Assembly (NCBI GenBank): GCA_028583605.1
Contig: CM053327.1
Span: 44,432,559 to 44,496,558, forward strand
Source of the DNA: Dastarcus helophoroides
Taxonomy: Eukaryota; Arthropoda; Insecta; Coleoptera; Bothrideridae
DNA: 64,000 nucleotides
Direction: 5' to 3'
Made by a program: the position numbers and the translations under genes. The notes under the pieces are model-generated. The model had not been told where the DNA came from. It worked only from the letters and a program-made list of their open reading frames with translations, and searched no databases. Below, piece by piece: positions 1-12,395 of the stretch (position 1 is the first letter of the stretch; every line of letters starts with the position of its first letter).

Positions 1-1545
1 CTTTTACTTTCTCGAAAACAGTCTAGGAAATTTCATAGTAAAAACAGTCTAGGAAGTGTCATAGTAAAAACTTGAAACAATCTGCTTCCATTGGAATCGT
101 TCACCCAGCTCATCACTGCAGAAAAATTCTTCAGTTGCCTCAAAAAGATGGTTATAAAAAAAATGCAATTTGATACTCATGAGGTGCAACTAAGCAATTC
201 GAAACTCTCCGAGTTGCTGGACAATTTCAATGTAATTCTGAACTAGTGTCTTACCAATGAAGACAATGTTGTTGAATGCCAACGACTCATACTTTTCAAA
301 TTCTGTCGTTGTGATGAAAGTTCATTTTGAGCGAGTTAGAAAATCTGTGGATTACCAAACACACTGACTTTTACTTTCTCAAAAACAGTCTAGGAAATGT
401 CATAGTAAAAACAGTCTAGGAAGTGTCATAGTAAAAACTTTAAACAATCTGCTTTCATTGGAATCGTTCACCCAGCTCATCACTGCAGAAAAATTCTTCA
501 GTTGCCTCAGAAAGATGTTTATAAAAAAAATGCAATTTGATACTCATGAGGTGCAACTAAGCAATTCGAAACTCTCCGAGTTGCTGGACAATTTCAATGT
601 AATTCTGAACTAGTGTCTTACCAATGAAGACAATGTTTTTGAATGCCAACGACTCATTCTTTTCAAATTCTGTCGTTGTGATGAAAGTTCATCTTGAGCG
701 AGTTAGAAAATCTGTGGATTACCAAACACACTGACTTTTACTTTCTCGAAAACAGTCTAGGAAATGTCATAGTAAAAACAGTCTAGGAAGTGTCATAGTA
801 AAAACTTGAAACAATCTGCTTCCATTGGAATCGTTCACCCAGCTCATCACTGCAGAAAAATTCTTCAGTTGCCTCAGAAAGATGGTTATAAAAAAAATGC
901 AATTTGATACTCATGTGGTGCAACTAAGCAATACGAAACTCTCCGAGTTGCTGAACAATTTCAATGTAACTCTGAACTAGTGTCTTACCAATAAAGACAA
1001 TGTTTTTGAATGCCAACCACTCATTCTTTTCAAATTCTGTCGTTGTGATAAAAGTTCATTTTGAGCGAGTTACCGAATCTGTGGATTACCAAACACACTG
1101 ACCTTTACTTTATCAAAAAGAGTCTAGGAAGTGTGATAGTAAAAACAGTCTAGGAAGTGTCATAGCAAAAACTTGAAACAATCTGCTTCCATTGGAATCG
1201 TTCACCCAGCTCATCACTGCAGAAAAATTCTTCAGTTGCCTCAGAAAGATGGTTATAAAAAAAATGCAATTTGATACTCATGAGGTGCAACTAAGCAATT
1301 CGAAACTCTCAGAGTTGCTGAACAATTTCAATGTAACTCCGAACTAGTGTCTTTCCAATAAAGACAATGTTTTTGAATGCCAACGACTCATTCTTTTCAA
1401 ATTCTGTCGTTGTGATGAAAGTTCATTTTGAACGAGTTAGAAAATCTGTGGATTACCAAACACACCGACTTTTACTTTCTCAAAAACAGTCTAGGAAATG
1501 TCATAGTAAAAACTTGCTTTCATTGGAATCGTTCACCCAGCTCCA
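1..1545. repeat. 367-bp tandem repeat array (about 4.2 copies, open to the left)
   Basis: The phrase CTTTTACTTTCTC recurs at 1, 368, 735, 1102 (one substitution) and 1469, an exact 367-bp period four times running. Copies differ mainly by scattered substitutions. Each unit contains an internal duplication of about 26 bp (AAAACAGTCTAGGAA followed by RTGTCATAGT, twice). The fifth copy breaks off near 1545 after a deletion. The array begins outside the window. Short open frames in it are not conserved as proteins. Confidence 0.93.
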
Positions 1546-1619
1546 ACTACATTGGAATGGTTTTAAATTCTTCACGAAGCCCAATTTTATACAAAGATGT
1601 GTTAATGTAAGGTTTTTTT

Positions 1620-4600
1620 TAGTGTTGGGCTATTCGAATACAAGTTGTGAGATGTATGCGATTCTGCCAAGATCTTGAATAGATCCGATTGTCAACTAAA
1701 GTATTCGAATACTTCCAGACTCCGTGAGTTGAAGTGAGAATATGAATAGAATCGGTTCTCGCCTCGCGCATCGCATGATTCATAAGTTTTCGGGTACTTG
1801 CTTGCATTCGAATACAAAATATGTATTCGAATACAATATATGTATTCGAGATTGTGGTAGTCTGATACAACAAAATATTGGAATGCTGAGTAGTGAATAG
1901 AATCGGTCTCCCAACTACGCTACATATCCGATTCTTAACTTCTCCGATGTTGAATACTGTACCCGATTCTAGTATTCGAGATCTTAGACATGCATTTTGA
2001 ATGCGTATTTTATTCGAGACAGTGGCGGCTCGCGTATATGCACTGATGAACTGCAGCACCCCCAGTTCCGCTTTCGAGTTTTTTCTTAAAAAGTTTGGTC
2101 TTTTTTTGAAGACTTTTTCCTTGAAAACATTTTTATAGAAATTTTAAATTTTCTCTGATTTCTTTTACAGAAACTTTACCTTCCTTTCATGTTATGATCT
2201 GCTAAAATCTAATTTTATTTTTAATTTTGATGAAGAAACGCATTTTTAAGAACTAACTTTTGTAAAACTTTTGAAAAAGAAATCAGTATTTCGAGAAAGA
2301 ATTGAGTTTTGAAAAAAAAGGTTAAATTTTTCTAAAAGGGTCAACATTTTGAGAAGATAATGAAAATTTCAAGCAACAATCTGTATCCAACTCTTTTCGC
2401 ATTATGATTTCCCTGAAAAAAAAAGAATAATACCAAATCTTCAAGTTTTTACCTGATTTCGCAATTTCTACTGTATTGTGGAAAAATGTTTAGGTTTTTC
2501 TAATATTTTTGCTTTTTTTTGTTGAGAAAATTTATATTTTTCTAAATATATTATATAAACAAAATTTCTCGAAATTTCTACTTTTCCAGCAAATTTTGTT
2601 CTTAAAATTTTTTCTGGAAATTTCAACTTCTCCTGATTTTTTACGTTCCTTTAATTTGCTTTAAAAATGTTAGGTTTTTTTACGGGATTTTGACATTTTA
2701 AAGTTCATTTTATAATTTTCACTAACAACTTTTATAAAATAATCCTCACATTTCTATAAAAATGTCAAGATTTTGGAAAGAAACGAAAAAGTGTTAAGAA
2801 AATTTTCCATTGCTTCCACATTTTGCTTTATTTTAAATGAAAGTAATAGCCGATGGATTATTTTCCTAAAATTTCGTTTTTTTTGCACAGATATTTCAAA
2901 TTTTTTCTCGAGATTTCGATTTTTTTTCAACGAAAATTAGAATCTTTTAAAATTTTGACCTTTTTCAAGATTTTGACTTCATTTGAAAATTTCCACTTTT
3001 GTTAAGAATTTCGTTCGTATGTTCCTAGAAATTTTGACTTTTTGTGAGAATTTCGCTTCTTCTGACATTTTTGATTTAATTGCAAAATCTCAACCTCAAA
3101 AATGTCCACATTTTACAATCTATTTTTTAAAATTTGACCGGTTTTCAAAAATTTGATCGTTCTCTCAATTTTAACTTTTTTTGAAAAGTTTGAAATTTTT
3201 AAAAAATCGTACTGTTTTAAAAACTTATGGTTTTATGAAAATATTTACTTTTGTGGAAAGTTAATATTTTTTAAACGTTGAATCTTTCAAAATTCTACCC
3301 TTCTTGAAAATTCGATTTTTATTTCAAATTTGTTCACGAATTTTAATATTTTTTTTCTTGTTAATATCGACTATTCTGATGTGGTGTTATTTTCCAAAAT
3401 TTAGAAAATTTCGATTTTTCAAAATTTGGTAAATTTCGATTTTTCAAAATTTGGAAAATTTCGATTTTTCAAAATTTGGAAAATTTCGATTTTTTAAAAT
3501 TTGAAATATTTTGATTTTCGATGATTTTTATTTTTATTTAAAATTCCAATTATTTTTTAAATGTTCGATCTTTTCTCGAGGTTTTGACTTTTCCTTCGAA
3601 AGTTACGAATTATTTTCGAAATTTCGGCTTTTATTTTGAATTTCGACTTCTACTTGAAACATTTTGTGAAAATTTCGATTTTTTTGAAAATCTGGACCTT
3701 TTTGAACATTTTGTCTTGATTTTATTCGATCCTTTTTAAAAATTTCGACTTTTTTAAAACAATTTTTCAAAATGTTAATTAAGGACATTTTCAATTTTTG
3801 GCGAAACTTTCAACATTTCAAAATTTTGTCTTGTTGAGCCAAATTTGCAAACCTAATTTTTAGCTTATAAAAGAAAGTGATGATATTTTGCAATTGCCCC
3901 TTGCGTCTTGTTTTGAAAATTCTGTTTTTAAAAGTTTTTCGACAATTTCGACCTTTTCAAAGTTGCCTTGTTCGAGCAAAATTGTTTTCCAAAACCCAAT
4001 TTTTGGCTTGTAAAAGAAAATTTTAAATTTGAATGTTCAGTTAAATATCGTTTTTCACCCCGCTTGGGGTTCACATTTTTAAAATCGATTAAGTACGTGT
4101 TTAGTGATTGCTTTTATCTATTCTTTATATACAAATTTTGACAAAAAATATTTTAAAAAAACCCTGAAATTTCTCTAAGAATGTCAACATTTTAGGAAAA
4201 AAACGAAGAAATTAAAAAAAAAGTTCAATTTTGACATAAATGTTGAATTTCAAGAAAAAATGAACCTTCTAAATTTCAACTTTTTTGCGATTTAATATTT
4301 CACTAAAAAAAACTTACCACTATTGTAGAACCGAAGAAAATTCTGAATCGAAATTTCCAATTTTTCTAGAACTGTTATTTTTATTTGTTAAATTTATTCT
4401 TGAAATTGTCAAGTCCTTCAAATTGCGATAAAAAATATATTGAAATTTAAAGATTAAGCTCAAAATTTGGAGAAAAAGCAGACAATATTTCTAGAAATTT
4501 TTTATTGGTTTATAAAATTTTTGAAAAAAGTAATAAATAATAAGGAATAAATTAATTGTCAAAAATATTCTCAAAATTTCGACTTTTCAAGTAGGACTTG

Positions 4601-5703
4601 TTGAAATTTTCAAAAATGAGTCAACATTTCTAGAAAAGTCGAAATTTCGAAATTAAAAATAGTCAAAATATTAAATTAATTAACAATTTAATGTTCTAAT
4701 TTAAATTTTTTCTAGTAATTTTAAAGTTCCCAGAGAAACTTCAAAGATCAAATATTTCAGCGTGAAGTCGATTGTGATTAAAATTCACATTTTGGGAATA
4801 TATTTATAATTGAACTCCAAATGATTATTCGAAATTTGTCTCAAAACTTCGAACAATTTTAAAAATAGGTACTATTTCTTAATTTTGAGTTTTAATTCGA
4901 CATTTTTTTCAAAAAGTTTATGTTTAAAAAGAAAAAAACATATCTATTTAAAAAAATATATTTCAAGTTCAGGAAAGTTTCTAAAAAAACAGATAAAATT
5001 TATTGTTTAATCACAAAATTCCAATTTTTCCCCGAATTTTGCCTTTTTTCCTGAAGTTGAGGTTTCTATTGGAGGTTCATTGAGAAGCAACAGAGTTGAT
5101 TTGTTATTAATTTTCTGAACTCATTTGCTTTTACACAATTTTAACCCACAAACACCGTCGCAGCAACCCCTCCAGTTTTAGCTACTAGCCGCCACTGATT
5201 CGAGATCATTTTTATTGGGGATGGTTGGTTACGCATTATGCTCACCCACTCCTGCATTCGAATATGTATCTAATTTTTAATTTATGTCTTCATCCTTCTC
5301 ATAAAATTATTAAATAACGAAATGCTTAAGTACTTTTTAAAATCTGGCTCTCAATTTTAATAATGAAATTTAGCAATATCTGGAAATACAGTTCCAATAT
5401 GCGAATCCAATCAAAGTTAAAGATACGTATGTGAATTCTAAAGCTTTAAGATTTATTTATATTAAGAAATTTATATACATTCAATTAGGAAATTACCAAT
5501 TATGGGCATAGGTACGGAAGTAGTGAAATCGAAAGTCATATCTCGCCACCACATGCCTCGAATAGGCCGCCGAGACAATTTTTCTATTAGGTATTTTATT
5601 ATCCCATAATTCGATTCTTTGTATTCGAATACTTATTCGATTCTCAAAAGTATTCGAATTCAATGTATTCGATTCTGAAAATCCTTCGATTATTCCAACA
5701 CTA
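1620..5703. mobile_element. hAT-like non-autonomous element with TATTCGAATA subterminal repeats, split by a nested insertion
   Basis: The left end reads TAGTGTTGGGCTATTCGA and the right end is the reverse complement of TAGTGTTGGAATAATCGA, a short imperfect terminal inverted repeat. Palindromic GTATTCGAATAC or close variants recur near both ends (about 1630, 1700, 1803, 1823, 1845 and 5254, 5620, 5650), like the subterminal binding sites of hAT elements. Flanking octamers (GTTTTTTT at 1612-1619, ATTTTTCT at 5704-5711) match only 6 of 8, so the target duplication is uncertain. Without the nested element the body is about 0.9 kb and has no transposase frame. Confidence 0.6.
2020..5197 (+). mobile_element. 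nested hAT-family non-autonomous element with perfect 8-bp target duplication
   Basis: Starts CAGTGGCGGCT and ends AGCCGCCACTG, terminal inverted repeats of hAT type. ATTCGAGA stands immediately before (2012-2019) and after (5198-5205), a perfect 8-bp target-site duplication as expected for hAT transposition. The body (3,178 bp) is AT-rich, degenerate AAATTTCGA/TTTTCGAC low-complexity sequence with stops in all frames, so it must depend on a transposase from elsewhere. Its left end (GCAGCACCCCCAG and the next 250 bp) is shared with 12660 and, reversed, with 58327. Its right end is shared with 51415. Confidence 0.9.
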
Positions 5704-5715
5704 ATTTTTCTAGTC

Positions 5716-6060
5716 GACAGATTACTGGTTCAGAATGCTTGAATCACTAGATTTCAGTTCACTTCTTGGTAACTGATTCCTTCCAATCGTTTTTGATGAG
5801 ATGACAGATTGCTGGTGCAGATTGCTTGGTTCAATAGTTTTCAGTTCACATCTTGGCAACCGATTCCTCCCAATGGTTTTTGATGAAATGACAGATTGCT
5901 AGTGCAGAATGCTTGGATCAATATATTTCAGATGACATCTTGGCAAACCGATTCCTGCCAATGGTTTTTGATGTGATGACAGATTACTGGTGCAGAATGC
6001 TTGCATCAGTAGATTTCAGTTCATTTCTTGGCCAATGGTCCCAATGGTTTTAGTTGAGGT
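5716..6060. repeat. 87-bp tandem repeat, four copies
   Basis: GACAGATT recurs at 5716, 5803, 5890 and 5978 (periods 87, 87, 88) with the same following sequence (CTGGTGCAGAATGCTTG, then TTTCAGTTCA, then CCAATGGTTTTTGATG). The last copy degenerates near 6060. The array touches the right end of the hAT-like element at 5703. Confidence 0.85.
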
Positions 6061-6355
6061 CTGTTGTTGCACATACCCAATAAAACAAGAATCCTTAACA
6101 TACCGCGTTGTTGGCCAAAAAAAGAACAGGAAGGTCAATACAGACGATCCATTGGTGTATGTGATACTGTGATGCTGTGACAAGCTAGTGACTTTGCTTT
6201 CATTATTTACGCAGAGTGGTCTGTTGGGACTTCGCCAAATAAATGTCCATTGTGGAAGGGAACACACTTCATCCTCGCTTTCAGTTATGGATGAAAAACC
6301 ACCCTTAATTTCGTTTTAGGGTGAAATTCCCAACATTTTCATTAAATCATGCACT
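6061..6355. other. unassigned sequence
   Basis: Mixed-composition DNA. Two overlapping short frames (60 codons plus, 83 codons minus) look like chance openings. No repeat, RNA or protein signature recognised. Confidence 0.4.
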
Positions 6356-6585
6356 TTTGGTGAAACGGACTGGTTCTTGGTTATCTTCAAAAATGTAGAC
6401 ACAAATCTTGTCCCGTGAAACCAAAAAAGATTAAAAAACATAACGAAGGTTGCTCTAACGCGTTTTGATAGCTAGTATCTCTCTGAAGATGATAGTTTGG
6501 ATATCGAAACGCGTTAGAGCAACCTTTGTTGTGTTTTTTAATCTTTCTTGGTTTCAGGGGACAAGATGTGTCATTCAATTTTTGA
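6356..6585. mobile_element. family B short retroelement, inverted pair
   Basis: A left arm reading TTTTGGTGAAACGGACTGG, then CTTGTCCCGTGAAACC, AAGATTAAAAAACA and GTTGCTCTAACGCG is followed by the same sequence in inverted orientation (CGCGTTAGAGCAAC, TTTTTTAATCTTTC, GGTTTCAGGGGACAAG). The forward half contains CTGAAGA at 6483, stem GATA/TATC and GAAACGCGTTAGAGC, the family's hammerhead-like motif. The stem pairs through different bases than in the 56815 copy. No clear target duplication. Confidence 0.75.
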
Positions 6586-7111
6586 AATCTGTGCGTTATG
6601 ATGATAATCCCATCACTACTTCGAAAATATCGAACAAACGCACTACGTCCAAAAAAATTACTTCATTTGGACAAAATTGACAACGAATTTCAATCATGGT
6701 GGATCCAGTCAACCAAATTTACACTTTTTTATGTTAGAGGATCTAATATCTCAACTTTTTAAATCGCACGACTTAGTTTAACCCACTCGTCGATACTGGG
6801 CGCTGCTACGTTTGGTAGTTTATCAGAATGTAAATGATAAGACAAAAATTGCTTGGCAACAAGACCGCAAAAAATAATTTGATAAATCAATGAAACAGTC
6901 GATCCTTCCCACACATTTTCATACGAATATTTAACAATCTCTCCAAATACAATCAACAACTCGGTCAATACGAAATGATAGACTAGATATGATGGACTAA
7001 ATATGATGGACTAAATATAATGGATTAGATCTGCAAGTATATGATCCTCCAGCTAAAATCCTCTTACTACGATTTCGTCGGTAGTCAAAATGGTTAAAAT
7101 AAGACTGACCT
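6586..7111. other. unassigned sequence
   Basis: Includes an imperfect short tandem (ATGATGGACTAAAT and variants at 6985-7030). A 69-codon minus frame (6759-6968) starts MTELLIVFGEIVKYSYE and could be an exon remnant, but nothing confirms it. Confidence 0.35.
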
Positions 7112-7310
7112 GTGTTATCGGCAACCCATCATGGGAGTCATTCTCGCCCTCGAGATCGGACACTTGGACACCATCCCCATCGAAATCGGCGGGATCGGAC
7201 GGGCCGCTGTAATCCGAAACGACACTGCTGCCGCAACTATTTCCGGAATCTTCCATATTATTCACATAGACATCCTTAAATTCAGTGCCCATATTCATCA
7301 CAACTAACAT
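7112..7310 (-). CDS. candidate 5' coding exon, acidic Ser/Asp-rich, unknown product
   Basis: The minus strand opens with ATG at 7310 just after an in-frame stop (TAG, five codons upstream) and reads about 66 codons of an acidic, Ser/Gly/Asp-rich segment (GNSCGSSVVSDYSGPSDP, then DFDGDGVQVSDLEGENDSH) to a good splice-donor match, CAG|GTCAGT, near 7110. Past that site the frame runs into a short hydrophobic tail and stop, as expected for an intron. The stretch is markedly richer in G+C than its surroundings. No domain is recognised. It could be the first coding exon of a host gene whose other exons lie outside the window or in diverged DNA, or a chance frame. The adjacent minus-strand frame at 7455-7720 may be related. 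Confidence 0.35.
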
Positions 7311-7454
7311 TAACTCCGGACCCTAACCACTGGTATACTTTGGCAAGAAAAATTATTTGCACTGCACAGTAATATATATTTTTTCAAACACGGTCTGACA
7401 AGTATGCTTGAGTGTGTGATATTTTTAATCGTATAGCCCGTCCGTACGTAACAC

Positions 7455-7720
7455 AATCACACGCCGCACTGGGACGAGGTGAAACTGATTCTAACGACGG
7501 TGATCTGTTGCGGCGGGCTTGCGCGTATGAGGTCCCACATATCGCGCGCCGACCGCCGTTCATTCCACAGGTTCTGGAAAACTCTGTCGTATATCTGTTT
7601 TCCAGCATGTACTCGAACGCCTCCAGTCTTTTCCTTGGGATCGGCGTGTAATGCTGATTTGTTTGTTTGTCTGTGAACAAAACTGGGACAAATTACTCCT
7701 AAGTCATTGGAGCTGACCAT
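7455..7720 (-). pseudogene. protein-like GC-rich frame with apparent frameshift, unknown
   Basis: Two overlapping minus-strand frames together look more protein-like than either alone. One (7680 to about 7590) reads HYTPIPRKRLEAFEYMLEN. The other (about 7600 to the stop at 7455) reads IYDRVFQNLWNERRSARDMW, then DLIRASPPQQITVVRISF. They join only through a one-base shift near 7595. This is the most G+C-rich patch outside repeats. No family is recognised. Alternatives are a host exon with a sequencing indel, a decayed gene, or chance: the plus strand is also open here for 79 codons because stops are rare in GC-rich DNA. Confidence 0.25.
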
Positions 7721-7923
7721 GCAGTTAATAACGGAGCGAGTACTTCCTTATTTTTGATCTAATTATAAACACGCGAGATCCTCATTTATTACCCATCACC
7801 ATGATTTTCGGCACATATTGTTAAATCGTAATACATTTCGTACGTATTTAATTTAAAATGAATAAATAATAACACAGTGGGTATATTTTGGCAATCTTGA
7901 CATGGCGGCACTATGGTCAAACT

Positions 7924-8564
7924 CAGAGACTAAATAGACTGAACCTAACACGATAAGCAGTGAAGCCAGTTGAAAGCCTGGCGAAAGCCTAGCTCCATCT
8001 AGCTCGCAACGCCCTCTTATTATTTGACAGACCTTTGCGAAGATAACATCGACTTTTTTTAAAGAAAATGGGCTGTAAATATGAGGAAGTGTATTGTGGA
8101 TCATTGTTGAAACCTCAGTGAACACATTAGTGAAGGAAAATCAAGAGTTTCATTCCTTGGGTAGGTAAAAATAAAATATATAAATATTCAATTATCGGCG
8201 TGCGCGCGTCGCCATTTCACTGCAATCATGACGTGTTTACAGCACCGGCTTAACAATATTGTACACAGGCGTCGCGTATTGAAAGAAAATTATTTTACTA
8301 TTAAACCAAGATGTCTTTGAAAATAGTTCTCCTGAACTTTTACCAAAAAGCACTTATAAAAATTATCCTATTGGTCCAAAAGCCCCTAATTCTAAAGTTT
8401 CATCTAAATCGTTAGAACCGTTACGCGGCAAGTTTCGTATTTATAAATTTTACTTAATCCGACCATATCAAAGAGTGGTGGAATGCACCTCCCCACTTCC
8501 CCGGATTTTAGCTTCAACTGTACGCATGAGACAACATTGAAACGTTCAGTCTATTTAGACTCTG
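7924..8564. mobile_element. hAT-type MITE, 641 bp, with 8-bp target duplication
   Basis: The left end CAGAGACTAAATAGACTGAA and the reverse complement of the right end CAGAGTCTAAATAGACTGAA form terminal inverted repeats with one mismatch. Flanking octamers are GTCAAACT (7916-7923) and GTCAAACC (8565-8572), 7 of 8 identical, as expected for hAT. The interior has no transposase. A 90-codon minus frame spans the left boundary and is spurious. Confidence 0.85.
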
Positions 8565-8817
8565 GTCAAACCTGCCTAGAGAATTTAGCTTTGGCCCCGA
8601 GCCCCAAGGACAATGTTGAAATCCAGACCTCTTACATTCTAGGTATTGGGTACTAAAAAGTAAAATTTGTTCTATTTACAAACACTTATGTTTGAAAATT
8701 TCATCTTCCAAATTTTCGACTTTTTTCAAAATTTTGACTTCTTTCGATAATATTGACTTTTGTAAATTAGATGTACCTAAATTATTTCCATTTTTAAAAG
8801 TGAAAATTCAATCATCA

Positions 8818-11800
8818 AAATACAAAATATAAAATACAAAAAACAAAAAAAAATGCATAATACGAAATCACGAAATATCAGATACGAAATACCAAATACG
8901 AAATACCAAATATCAAATACCAAATACAAAATACGAAATAGGAAATATGAAATACGAAATACGAAATATGAAGTACGAAATACGAAATACGAAATACGAA
9001 ATACGAAAAACGAAATAGGAAATACGAAATACCAATTTCGAAATACGAAATACTAAAGAGGAAATATGAAGTAGGAAATACAAAATAAGAAATATGAGGT
9101 ACGAAATACAAAATACGAAATACGAAATACAAAATTCAAAATACAACATACAAAATGCAACACAACACACAACGTACAACGTACAACGTACAACGTACAA
9201 CGTACAACGTGCAACGTACAACGTACAACGTATAACGTACAACGTACAATGTACAACGTACAAAGTACAATGTACAAAGTATAAAATACGAAATACGAAA
9301 TACGAAATACGAAATACGAAATACGAAATACGAAATACGAAATACAAAACACAAAACACAAAATACAAAATATACGAAATACGAAATACAAAATATACAA
9401 AATACAAAATATACAAAATACAAAATACAAAATATACAAAATACAAAATATACAAAATACAAAATACAAAATACAAAATACAAAATAGAAAATACAAAAT
9501 GCAAAATACAAAATACAAAATACAAAATACACAATACAAAATACAAAATACAAAATACAAAATACAAAATACAAAATACAAAATACAAAATACAAAATAC
9601 AAAATACAAAATACAAAATACAAAATACAAAATACAAAATACAAAATACAAAATACAAAATACAAAATACAAAATACAAAATACAAAATACAAAATACAA
9701 AATACAAAATACAAAATACAAAATACAAAATACAAAATACAAAATACAAAATACAAAATACAAAATACAAAATACAAAATACAAAATACAAAATACAAAA
9801 TACAAAATACAAAATACAAAATACAAAATACAAAATACAAAATACAAAATACAAAATACAAAATACAAAATACAAAATACAAAATACAAAATACAAAATA
9901 CAAAATACAAAATACAAAATACAAAATACAAAATACAAAATACAAAATACAAAATACAAAATACAAAATACAAAATACAAAATACAAAATACAAAATACA
10001 AAATACAAAATACAAAATACAAAATACAAAATACAAAATACAAAATACAAAATACAAAATACAAAATACAAAATACAAAATACAAAATACAAAATACAAA
10101 ATACAAAATACAAAATACAAAATACAAAATACAAAATACAAAATACAAAATACAAAATACAAAATACAAAATACAAAATACAAAATACAAAATACAAAAT
10201 ACAAAATACAAAATACAAAATACAAAATACAAAATACAAAATACAAAATACAAAATACAAAATACAAAATACAAAATACAAAATACAAAATACAAAATAC
10301 AAAATACAAAATACAAAATACAAAATACAAAATACAAAATACAAAGTACAACGTACAACGTACAACGTACAACGTACAACGTACAACGTACCACGTACAA
10401 CGTACAACGTATAACGTACAACGTACAACGTACAACGTACAACGTACAACGTACAAAGTACAATGTACAAAGTATAAAATACGAAATACGAAATACGAAA
10501 TACGAAATACGAAATACGAAATACAAAACACAAAACACAAAACAAAATTCAAAATATACGAAATACGAAACACAAAATACAAAATATACGAAATACGAAA
10601 TACGAAATACGAAATACGAAATACGAAATACGAAATACGAAATACGAAATACGAAATACGAAATACGAAATACGAAATACGAAATACGAAATACGAAATA
10701 CGAAATACGAAATACGAAATACGAAATACGAAATACGAAATACGAAATACGAAATACGAAATACAAAATACAACATACAACATACAAAATACAAAGTACA
10801 AAGTACAACGTACAACGTACAACGTACAACGTACAACGTATAACATACAACGTACAACGTACAACGTACAAAGTACAATGTACAAAGTATAAAATACGAA
10901 ATACGAAATACGAAATACGAAATACGAAATACGAAATACGAAATACGAAATACGAAATACAAAACACAAAACACAAAACACAAAACAAAATACAAAATAT
11001 ACGAAATACGAAACACAAAATACAAAATATACGAAATACGAAATACGAAATACGAAATACGAAATACGAAATACGAAATGCGAAATGCGAAATGCGAAAT
11101 ACGAAATACGAAATACGAAATACGAAATACGAAATACGAAATACGAAATACGAAATACGAAATACGAAATACGAAATACGAAATACGAAATACCAAATAC
11201 CAAATACAAAATACAAAATACAAAATACAAAATACAAAATACAAAATACAAAATACAAAATACAAAATACAAAATACAAAATACAAAATACAAAATACAA
11301 AATACAAAATACAAAATACAAAATACAAAATACAAAATACAAAATACAAAATACAAAATACAAAATACAAAATACAAAATACAAAATACAAAATACAAAA
11401 TACAAAATACAAAATACAAAATACAAAATACAAAATACAAAATACAAAATACAAAATACAAAATACAAAATACAAAATACAAAATACAAAATACAAAATA
11501 CAAAATACAAAATACAAAATACAAAATACAAATACAAAATACAAAATACAAAATACAAAATACAAAATACAAAATACAAAATACAAAATACAAAATACAA
11601 AATACAAAATACAAAATACAAAATACAAAATACAAAATACAAAATACAAAATACAAAATACAAAATACAAAATACAAAATACAAAATACAAAATACAAAA
11701 TACAAAATACAAAATACAAAATACAAAATACAAAATACAAAATACAAAATACAAAATACAAAATACAAAATACAAAATACAAAATACAAAATACAAAATA

Positions 11801-12395
11801 CAAAATACAAAATACAAAATACAAAATACAAAATACAAAATACAAAATACAAAATACAAAATACAAAATACAAAATACAAAATACAAAATACAAAATACA
11901 AAATACAAAATACAAAATACAAAATACAAAATACAAAATACAAAATACAAATACAAATACAACATACAAAATACAAAATACAAAATACAACATACAACAT
12001 ACAACATACAACATACAACATACAACATACAACATACAACATACAACATACAACACACAACATACAACATACCACATACAACATACAAAATCCAACATAC
12101 CACATACAACATACAAAATACAACATACAAAATCCAACATACCACATACAACATACAAAATACAAAATACAACATACAACATTTAAAATACAACATGCAA
12201 CATACAACATACAACATACAACATACAACATACAACATACAACATACAACATACAACATACAACATACAACATACAACATACAACATACAACATACAACA
12301 TACAACATACAACATACAACATACAACATACAACATACAACATACAACATACAACATACAACATACAACATACAACATACAAAATTCAAAATGAA
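8818..12395. repeat. heptanucleotide satellite with higher-order block structure
   Basis: About 3.6 kb built of 7-bp units in homogeneous blocks: AAATACG variants with decayed edges (8818-9150), CGTACAA (about 9165-9283, 10343-10460, 10800-10880), AAATACG (9285-9345, 10477-10525, 10590-10765, 10890-10960, 11030-11200), nearly pure AAATACA (about 9440-10343 and 11205-11950) and CATACAA (about 11975-12382). The order CGTACAA block, AAATACG block, then an AACACAA/AATATACG cassette occurs three times (9165, 10343, 10793), so larger units were also duplicated. Seven is not a multiple of three and the units lack stops, which opens very long frames on both strands. These are not genes. Confidence 0.97.

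Noticed and set aside
6356..6585. Interpreting family B inverted pairs as MITEs with long terminal inverted repeats
   Set aside because: Monomer and tandem copies exist, target duplications vary from 11 to 14 bp, and motif positions follow a hammerhead plan. A retroelement explanation fits better.
7853..8125. 90-codon minus-strand frame
   Set aside because: It spans the left boundary and terminal repeat of the hAT MITE, so it is not a gene.
9165..11030. CRISPR-like alternation of blocks in the heptamer satellite
   Set aside because: No unique spacers of constant length and no partially palindromic repeat. The genome is evidently eukaryotic and the blocks are homogenised satellite variants.
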